Assembly: GCA_035048495.1 (NCBI GenBank)
Contig: CM068552.1
Span: 26,972,154 to 27,036,153 of the forward strand
Length of the DNA: 64,000 bases
From: Euptelea pleiosperma
Taxonomy: Eukaryota; Streptophyta; Magnoliopsida; Ranunculales; Eupteleaceae
Reading direction: 5' to 3'
This document shows, in pieces, positions 56,530 to 64,000 of this stretch. Under the pieces are notes generated by a model. The model saw only the letters and a list, made by a program, of their open reading frames with translations. It was not told where the DNA came from and made no database searches. A program made the position numbers and the translations under genes. Numbering within the stretch: the first letter of the stretch is position 1; the number at the start of each line of letters is the position of its first letter.

Positions 56530-56620
56530 CCTATACATATAAATAGAAGAGGTGAGAAGAAGAATACGTGCAAGGGAGAGTGAATCCAGCAGCACTGGCC
56601 CTTATAAAGGGCTACCTTAC
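56530..56620 (-). promoter_or_regulatory. Core promoter candidates of the thaumatin-like gene
   Basis: Two TATA-like boxes on the minus strand: CTATTTATATG at about 56,535-56,548 and CCCTTTATAAGG at about 56,601-56,613. They would give 5' leaders of roughly 35 and 100 bases. I favour the second because ATTCACTCTCC follows at the right spacing. Confidence 0.45.
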
Positions 56621-56744
56621 TTGCACGATTAATTACTCGATTCCTTTCCCTGCACCCGCTTCCATCACTTCCTTTCCGCATTCCCTTCTTCCCCCCCACT
56701 TCATGATTCCATCCTCCTTTTTTTCTGCCACGTAGCTCTTTTTT

Positions 56745-57500
56745 TTAGTCCCATTCACAGTATGGCAACTTTTTAGAGTTGTCCATCCTTAGCTGGACCT
56801 AGTTACCAAAAATCAGCCATGCAACCCACCTTTGGGATGGGCCCAACATCCATACGGTCACTGGTATCTAAGAGTGTGCCATGTGGCTCATACTGTGGTC
56901 CGTCGGTCAGCAAAATTCTACTCCATTTAGTCCTCTTGTTGCCGTAACCCATGGATGTACATCCGAGGCTGCCACATGGCAATCAAATGACTTATGTTAC
57001 CTAAAATGGCTCCTCGTACGGGGACAAAAACTAGCCCACGTGACATACTATTTCAGCCCCACTAACCCATATGTTTGGCCTACTCCTTGGTGGACATACA
57101 CCAAAAATCAGCCTGAGTGCTGATTTCTCTATTGGGGTTGAATACCTAAACATGCTTGAAGCCAACGGAAGTACCACAATCATTTTTTTTGGTATAGCCA
57201 TAAATCCAACAGCTAAAATTCATTCATGAAAAATGCATGAATCCAACGGCTAGAAATCATCATAGGCTAACTTTGCGTATGTAGGTACATCAACAGGTGC
57301 AAAACATCCATAGGCAGATTCGAAGAGTGTGCTAGATGACATTTTGGTTGATTGGTACAAACACAAATCCAACAGCTAAAAATCACTGATGAAAAATTCT
57401 CGAATTCAATGACTGAAAATCACAAATCAAACTGATTTTGGATATATATATATAGGTCCACCAAAGGGTAGACAAAACATCCATGGATTAATGGGTCCGA
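56745..57500. mobile_element. MITE fragments upstream of the thaumatin-like gene
   Basis: 56,750-56,930 is a Mutator-type remnant (CCAAAAATCAGCC, CCCAACATCCATACGGTCA, GTGCCATGTGGCTCATA). 57,040-57,500 is a looser foldback with ACCAAAAATCAGCCTGAG and CATCCATGGATTAATGG. No gene. Confidence 0.5.
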
Positions 57501-57554
57501 AGAGTGCCACATGAATATAGTCGGGAGAGGTATTACGATCACTTTATAAATAGG

Positions 57555-57933
57555 GAATAAAACATTGATGACAGATCCCTGTCATCAAGGCCGATGACAG
57601 GGCACAATATGAGCCATGTGGAACACTCTTAGAGGACTCTGACCGTATGGATGTTTGGCCAATCATTAGGTGGACCTACAAACTAAAAATCAGCCCGATT
57701 AGTGATTTCTAGACGTTGGATTGGAATTGTTTTCAAGGGTTGATTTTAACCATGGGAAATTTGAGCATTATTGACCATTATTTGAGGTACAAAGATCCAA
57801 AGGTTTGAAATCACACATCAAGTTGATTTTTTGTTTGTAGGCCCATATAGAGATTGAACAAACAACCATACGGTCAGTCCTCTAATAGTATGCCACTTGG
57901 ATCCTATTGCACCCTGTCATCAAAGTCTTACTC
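57555..57933. mobile_element. Mutator-type foldback MITE
   Basis: GAATAAAACATTGATGACAG to CTGTCATCAAAGTCTTACTC with the full set of inner blocks. The 9-bp flanks agree at only about half the positions, so the insertion is old or the flank has changed. Confidence 0.78.
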
Positions 57934-59137
57934 ATAAGATATGAATATATTCGTCATTTTTTCTCAGTTAACAGGACAGTCTCCAGGAAAGTAAAGGATG
58001 TGACGCACCCATAATTATCCAAAGACAGTGGACAAATGTCAAAAGGGAGACTTAAAAGAATGAATTGTCGAGAGAGTAATGCAAATATAACAGATTCCTC
58101 AAGGGACGCCATCTGTAAAATTTCCTATCATATCACGTGGGCCTCAGTCTGCCATGTATGGATGGATGCTGGGACCTGATCACACGCTACAAATGGAAAA
58201 TTCTCCCCCCTGATGAAAATATTCTTGACATCTCCTGTGCAAAGCTTAGGGTTGTGAGCGTTGTCACAAATTGGGCTCAAAGGGAACACTTGAGACGGTC
58301 AAACTAGAGCCAGGTAGGCTGGGATTTTTCTACACCAGGCAGCATTTTTTTTGGAGAAAACGTGGGAGGGTGGGGCCCACAACACTTCTTGGTAGATTCC
58401 TTTTCACTGCATGTGGACCCCCACCCTGCCATGTGTAGGTGATGACCCACAACTGCTGCCCAATAGAAAACTGGCTAGGCCCAAGACACCTCTCCCAGCT
58501 CAAGCCACAAGTTTACAACCCTAATTAGGAAAATGAATCAGCCTCTGCAATTTCTGGGTAATGCAGCAAAGTTTAACACAAAAGTACTAAATGAAATAAG
58601 AACAGTAATTAAAAGGGAAATAAAATAAAAGGGTCCAAATGGCACATTCAAATTCTCAACTTATATTACTGGCGTCCGCTAACATCACGAGACACCAATA
58701 AACACATTCGTATTCATTCAATTGATCAAGCTCTTACAAAAAAAAGAATCGACACCGAACTACTCAACTTCGGTAGGATGGCTGATGAAATTTGGCGCAG
58801 GTGTGTAAGACAACCGACGTGGGCAACGCCAACTATTACATTTCCACACACAGACGGTCCTTTTAAACCCATACATTTCCCGGTGAAAAAACAATTTACA
58901 GAAACATAAAGAGTTCTTTACCTGCTGGGGCAGAACGGCAGCTTAGGAAGGAATAAAGCCTCTTTATCAAATGATTTAATGCCACAGCAAGCTAAATACA
59001 CGACAGAAGCAGTGATAGAAGCAGCAGATAGTATCACCTCGCTGATATCACTTACGAATTTTCCCTTATGAATTTTCCCTCCCGATAACTCATGCACTCG
59101 CCAAAAGAAGTGGCTTGAAATAAAAGAATCAAGGAAT
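57934..59137. other. Intergenic DNA, possible 3' flank of a broken gene
   Basis: No gene supported. On the minus strand CCCCAGCAGGTAAAGAA near 58,916-58,932 looks like an exon end with donor, but no coding partner could be placed. Confidence 0.35.
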
Positions 59138-59365
59138 TTAGAAGAGCTCCTCTGAATTGAACTTGTTCCAGGCTTCCTGTTTCCATGTTTTCAAGTATAT
59201 AGTAAGGCAAGGCCAATAAACTGAACCAGGGCAATAGTATTTCACAACATCAGGATCATCACAACCACTAATGCTCATTGAATAAAACATATCCATTGAG
59301 GCAGGATTTTCATCCAAGATTTTGTCTCCTAATGTAGTTGGGGACCAAATAGAATTATAGGAGAT
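59138..59365 (-). pseudogene. Unrecognised 75-codon C-terminal coding fragment
   Basis: On the minus strand a frame stays open from 59,365 to TAA at 59,138. It reads YNSIWSPTTLGDKILDENPA, then MDMFYSMSISGCDDPDVV, CPGSVYWPCLTIYLKTWK and ends FNSEELF. The amino-acid balance (Cys, Trp, Tyr, Asp-Pro) looks like a real folded domain and not random AT-rich translation. A TGA lies immediately upstream in frame and a TACCAG possible splice acceptor a few bases further, so it is either the last exon of a gene or a relic. A competing frame (59,052-59,234) looks less natural. Family not recognised. Confidence 0.35.
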
Positions 59366-60147
59366 TCAAGTATTGGCTGGTAGGAAAGATATGATACTTC
59401 CACTGCATGATAAGAATCATACTGCATGATAAGAATCATGGCCTATTTAAAAGAAGGTTGGTGTATTCTATCACCCATAAAATACTTCGTTAAGTTGTTG
59501 GATACAGGCAGCTATAATTGTTTGATAATCTTCCCTCTTACAAATCCACAATATATATATAATGGATAGCTCTGGCGTATAGAAATGTTTTCTTTTACTT
59601 TTTATACATATCTTTCCTTATTTTTATTGAAAAAACTTTTGATAATACATGTATACAGACTAGTCTGCGTATCAGGCTCCTTAAAGGAGCCAGTGTCAGA
59701 CACCTCCTTTCTATGTCAGACACCAACGCAGGTGTTCGTGTCATTGTTACACAAGACAAGAAGAAAGCTGAAAATGACATTAATTACGGTAATAAGAAAA
59801 GATCTAAGGACATATGCCTTGATTGAAGATATAGCTCTAAATAGAGTTGAATAGTGATAGAATTCGTGTTGCCGAACCCAAACATTTCAGAGATGATGAT
59901 GATGATGACGACAACCTGAAAATAAAGGTCGCTAAAATATCACCAGCCAATATGATGAATGAAACATAATCTAATTCATAATCAGTGTTCTTATGCAACA
60001 ATAAGACGAGTGGATGCACTTAGGAGCTTATGTTACTCGAGTATGGGAACAAGTGTCGAGTATGGTGCTGAACCCCAAATCTTAGGGTAGCTGAGACAGG
60101 TATATAATCTATATCATAATATTTTTTATTGGGTATCGTTTTCCTCA
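59366..60147. other. Intergenic DNA
   Basis: A perfect palindrome GGCTCCTTAAAGGAGCC lies near 59,677-59,693. No gene supported. Confidence 0.35.
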
Positions 60148-60155
60148 CTCGCAAG

Positions 60156-61022
60156 CTCTATAGTCAAGGCGTGCGCCTCAGGCGCAAGGCACACCTAGAG
60201 CGCCTTAAAATGGTCAAGGCGATGCGCGTTTAGTAAGGCGCACGCCTTATGCTCAAGGTGCACGCCTCAGACCAGGCTCCAGGCGCGCGCCTTACTAAGG
60301 TACATGCTTTTTGTAAAAAATTTGTACTTTGGCCTATTATATTAAGCATCAGTATGATAAGAGAGATACAATTGAACCTATCTCATTGAAAGACATTAAT
60401 GAAAGCAATGAATTGCTACTTGGAAAGATGGAAACAGAAGGTGGAGAAGCTGAAGATGAATTGGTGTTTGAGGATGATAGCTTGACATGGAGTGCTATTG
60501 TGAGAGCTGTTAAAGTTGGTGAATCAACATCAAATACTAGATCATAATCAAGATCAAGAGTAAGGGAAAGGGTTTCAATAAGGGAGTCGGAAGAAGAGGC
60601 CAATTCGAAAGAGACAAAAGAAGAATATATTGAGGAAGCTAACACATCCGATGATGATGGGGATGAATCTAATGATTATATTTTAACTGATAACGATGTT
60701 AACTAAAACTAATTGTGGGCTATTTGAGATTTTTAACATTTATTATTTTTATGTTTATGGCTATTTGATTACTTATTTTGTATTTAGATAATGACAGTGT
60801 TAACTAGAATTGCTTTTGGGTTACTTGAGATTTTCGACATTTGTATCTTTTATGTTTCATAGCCTAATGATTACCTATTTTGTTATTTTAAGATGTTATT
60901 TTTCTTAATTTTATTTATATTTCTTATATTTATTATAATTTTTAATATTGCGCCTCACTTCAGTTAGGCTCATGCCTCACCTTGCGCCTTGCGCCTTGCG
61001 CCTTGCACCCTTAACTACCTTG
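60156..61022. mobile_element. AAGGCG-rich hAT element with perfect 8-bp TSD
   Basis: The left end CTCTATAGTCAAGG and the complement of the right end CAAGGTAGTTAAGG align as worn inverted repeats. Flanks are CTCGCAAG on both sides (60,148-60,155 and 61,023-61,030). The subterminal 150 bp (left) and 70 bp (right) are built from AAGGCGC/GCGCCTT words. The middle keeps a transposase C-terminus on the plus strand, so this is an internally deleted autonomous hAT. Confidence 0.88.
60329..60706 (+). pseudogene. hAT transposase C-terminal remnant
   Basis: Reads YYIKHQYDKRDTIEPISLKD, then NESNELLLGKMET and LVFEDDSLTWSAIVRAV. The IxPISLxDI..SNEWLxG and FEDDxLTW pattern is that of the tail after the dimerisation region in plant hAT (DUF659-type) transposases. 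A TAA at 60,545 interrupts it; the same frame goes on as an acidic Ser/Glu/Asp tail to TAA at 60,704. N-terminal and catalytic parts are absent. Confidence 0.65.
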
Positions 61023-61030
61023 CTCGCAAG

Positions 61031-62477
61031 TGGTATCCTCTATTCTAGACTAAAAACTTATGAATTATGAATGATAGAACTTTGCAGTAGCCTTCGATTA
61101 CATCTCAAATGGCATATATTAAGAATACAAAATCTAGTTAGAACTTAAATTAGAGAAGTGGTTAAGCAAGTCTCCTTGACGGTTAGGCAAGTACTCAGTT
61201 CATTTGAGTTTAATGATGGAAAATAAGTGCTTGGAAGTGAGACTCCTAACTGATTCGCCAGTTGGATTTAAAATATGAATAAGAATTCGACATTAACCAA
61301 GTCTCCTTGTTTGTTGAACAGTTTGGATAATGACAACAGGTACCATCTTGCATACGTCCATGCCAATAGAAGGGCCACTTGAATAATGTTGGGCATTCAA
61401 TGCCTACAGTCTGTTTATGAAATGGAACAAGATGGTTTCTATGGTTAGAGGGTATAGAACTATTTCATCATGTAAGGAGAAAATGACCCATTTTATCCTT
61501 CTTTCGATTGATCGGAATAGTGGTATGAACAATGACGAGGCATGGTTAGCCAATGTCAGTACAAGTTACCTTTTGTTTAGGAAATCATCTCTTGAGCATG
61601 AGTCCGAGTCTATAGTCAAAATTTTCAGAACTTGAGTTACAATATAATCCGAGTCGTCTGAGTCATACGAGTCTGAGTTCGAGTGATATGAGTTATATGA
61701 GTTCGAGTCCGAGTCATATAAGTCATTAGTCCAAGTAGTCAGTCAAAAAATCTCAGCAAAGGATAGTCTCGAAGATCGGAAAAGGCCATAAAGAAAGAGT
61801 GCTCAACATTTCCAAAGGTTAACCAAGAGTGCTTGAAGTTGATGAAGATCTCGACAAAGAATATAAGAGATATCTAGAAGATCCCAGACATCCAAAATGG
61901 CTTGAAGTGTTCTTGGAAGAATCTCGACGCAACATTCAAGATCAATAACTAGAAGAACATGCAAAAGGAAATAAACAGTCGTTCCTTGACTGTCTTCGAC
62001 AAACGGTGTATTGGAGTGATGGGAAAGCCCTTTTGGACTAATGCAGCCGGAAAATTAATAAAAGCATCATACTTTCCACCATACGACCTGATTTGTGTTA
62101 ACAGAGAAGCAAATTTACTTGCATTTCCCCTTATACAATCAAATGTACAAGGAGTCAGGCTGACAAACTCATTCGTATATCAGTAGCTCAACTGGACGAA
62201 TTCCACACTACGAGCCATTGACCACAAACTCGATCGAGATCTTGTGGGAGAACTTAGGACAATAAAGGATATTGTCAATCTGAACCTTCTTGCAGAAGAG
62301 TTTAAGGCCATGAGAGAAGTAATCGATGAAATCAAAGAAGCACTTGATCAAGATATAGCAGCTGAAAGAAATATGTTGGTCACTCCCGAAGTCAAGTTTG
62401 TGCCATGAAAGAATATGTTTGCTACCTACGCCAGCTGCTACATCAGCCCCACAAGCAAGAAGAAGAAGCGTCCGAGT
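61031..62477 (+). pseudogene. Unclassified retroelement-like coding relics
   Basis: Broken frames with protein-like composition: a Ser/Glu-rich stretch near 61,600-61,740 (SESSESYESEFE), DLDKEYKRYLEDPRHPKWLE near 61,840-61,910, GKPFWTNAAGKLIKASYFPP near 62,015-62,080, and a helical LLAEEFKAMREVIDEIKEAL near 62,290-62,350. They lie in one orientation over about 800 bp and could be parts of one polyprotein. I cannot name the family. Confidence 0.3.
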
Positions 62478-62682
62478 AGGGCTGCAACTTGGGCAGGCTC
62501 AACCTGAGCCCGACAGGTTCAAACCGACATTGGGCTAGGGTTGGGTTGGCCCATTCAGTACTTGGGTCGGGCTTGGGCCAGAATTTTGACAAGCCCATCA
62601 AATTAGGTTGGGCTATGATTGAGGCTTCAGCCCAACCCAACTCAACAAGAGCCCGACATAAACTATATATATATATATATAT
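62478..62682 (+). mobile_element. Truncated left end of the TAGGGCTGCAAC hAT family
   Basis: Starts TAGGGCTGCAACTTGGGCAG and follows the 24,215 element through its GGGTTGGG array to the same CATAAACTATATATAT junction, where it stops in a TA microsatellite. The right end is missing. Confidence 0.82.
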
Positions 62683-62689
62683 ATCGGCG

Positions 62690-62800
62690 ATACCATGGAG
62701 GTCTACATTGATGACATAGTTGTGAAGACTAAAAAGATAGCAGATCACATGTTCGATCATAGGAACGCGTTAGAAAGAATGTCTTGTCATTGTAACCGAA
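62690..62800 (+). pseudogene. Gypsy-type reverse transcriptase fragment
   Basis: MEVYIDDIVVKTKKIADHMF contains the YxDD catalytic box and the following VVK block of Ty3/gypsy RT. The rest of the domain is not visible. It abuts the truncated hAT at the TA repeat. Confidence 0.6.
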
Positions 62801-64000
62801 ATCATAATCGCTCGCAACAATGGACATTGCCTTATTCGCTTGCTCTAGCCGACTCTTGTCTGATGGGTCCAAGGGACCATGACCTTGGAATCTGAACATC
62901 GCTTGGTTTAAGTCTCAATGGCATCATCACTCTCCTTTTTTGATTCCTTGAAGAAATAGACCGTGAAAGGTCGAATTTGTGGGAAGGAGGGAGCGATAGT
63001 GCTGAGAAGTCAATACCCGAGCTTCCAAGTAAAGCTTATGTTGAACGATCTTGGGATCATGTCAAATCCTTTAGTCCGCATCTGGAACCGTATGGCTTGG
63101 CTCAGATGATTCTCTATTAACGATAGGAAGAGATTTGGACTAAGGTAGAACTTGACTCATCCTTTGTCTAGAGGCGCAATGACTACTTCAATTAGTGCAG
63201 CTTTAAATTGGTGCCTACAGTCGAGAATACAAACTAGAAAGATGCCTTCAAGTCCAATCGTACGAGGAGTGATTGAGATCTCGAGATGTACAATATCGAC
63301 ATACCCATGCCATTATGAAGAGACTTTGAAGCTTTTCTAGAGTGACGACTGGAATGGAAAGAGTTTTATCAGTATTCTGAGTGATCTCAAAAACTCCTAC
63401 AATCTCGATATATTTAGAAGTGATTTGACCGAAGATTTGGAGTAACTCTAAACTTGTTAAACGGTTTAGGTTGGAAAACTGAAGGTGGTGACTCTAAAAG
63501 AGGTTTTTTCGAAGAAGAGAGAAGAAAGGGGTTCCCTAAAAGATGTCCTAATAAACACGAGTTGACTGGTGCTTGTGACTACCCAACCATTGTTCCGACT
63601 TGCCGAAAATTGGGAAAGTGGAATGTACTCCTGTTCATCTACACTCGCCATAATACTCCAGCTACCGTTCCCTAACACACTCCTTTGCCCAACAGGACTT
63701 AAAAGGGTTTATGCTATCTCTGAGTTTGACTCTCACTTCCGAAGAAGCCACAACATCAAACTTAACAAAATTAGGATTTGAAGGAATACGATAACAAGAG
63801 GAACAAAACCCAAGACACTAGAACCATGGATGGATGTCTGGACCTAGCAACGTAGGCAAACCTAGAAATCCATAACCTAGTCATCAAACACCTTCAACAA
63901 AACACTGATGAACACAGACACATGTAAGCAAGCTTGTCAATGACAGATGTTTTAGTCTTTTTTGCACTTGAAGAATCATAATTTGACATTGATGATTGAT
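62801..64000. other. Retroelement-like or intergenic DNA, unclassified
   Basis: An open stretch at 63,152-63,340 (THPLSRGAMTTSISAALNWC) looks protein-like but is not recognised. Other ORFs overlap in conflicting frames. Confidence 0.3.

Overview
The window is nuclear DNA of a flowering plant. The evidence is an Athila-type Ty3/gypsy element primed by tRNA-Asp, Ty1/copia and TRIM elements primed by tRNA-iMet, dense hAT, Mutator and CACTA derivatives with plant-type termini, a spliced thaumatin-like (PR-5) gene and plant CAF1 deadenylase relics. The species cannot be fixed from sequence alone. Gene density is very low: one clear intact protein-coding gene, three copies of a small unrecognised gene and one further small ORF. 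Almost everything else is transposable elements, many of them nested, plus tandem and segmental duplications.

Layout. 1-12,275: a degenerate Athila-like retrotransposon (5' LTR cut by the window edge, PBS, long leader, gag-pro-pol with 14 in-frame stops and several frameshifts, long 3' non-coding tract, PPT and a 2.46-kb 3' LTR). 12.3-18.5 kb: telomere-like repeats, MITE fragments, a palindromic minisatellite, a 59-codon ORF after a GA tract and a decayed second copy of it. 18.5-23.1, 28.4-34.3 and 47.3-51.9 kb: three diverged copies of one segmental block, each carrying a small basic protein gene (22,590, 29,628 and 49,931) with a foldback MITE just upstream. 24.2-25.4 kb: a hAT element with 8-bp target duplication and a second MITE inside it. 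35.9-41.9 kb: two direct copies, about 4 kb apart, of a chimera of copia 3' end and CAF1 pseudogene. 43.5-47.1 kb: a 3.6-kb foldback/Mutator-like element whose arms are a large AG-rich/CT-rich minisatellite. 52.0-52.6 kb: a complete TRIM with about 82-bp LTRs and a perfect 5-bp target duplication. 54.5-56.5 kb: the thaumatin-like gene on the minus strand, whose single intron holds a CACTA terminus and a tandem repeat. 60.2-61.0 kb: a hAT element keeping the C-terminal transposase region. 61.4-64 kb: unclassified retroelement relics.

How the parts relate. No operon or pathway is encoded. The main story is transposon-driven duplication. The three small-gene copies keep their reading frame and a conserved basic/serine core while the surrounding DNA is riddled with MITEs, so they are the best candidates for an undescribed host gene family. 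Several mobile families are supported by exact or near-exact target-site duplications read directly from the sequence (9 bp for the Mutator-type MITEs, 8 bp for hAT types, 5 bp for the TRIM). In one case an empty paralogous site elsewhere in the window confirms the insertion.
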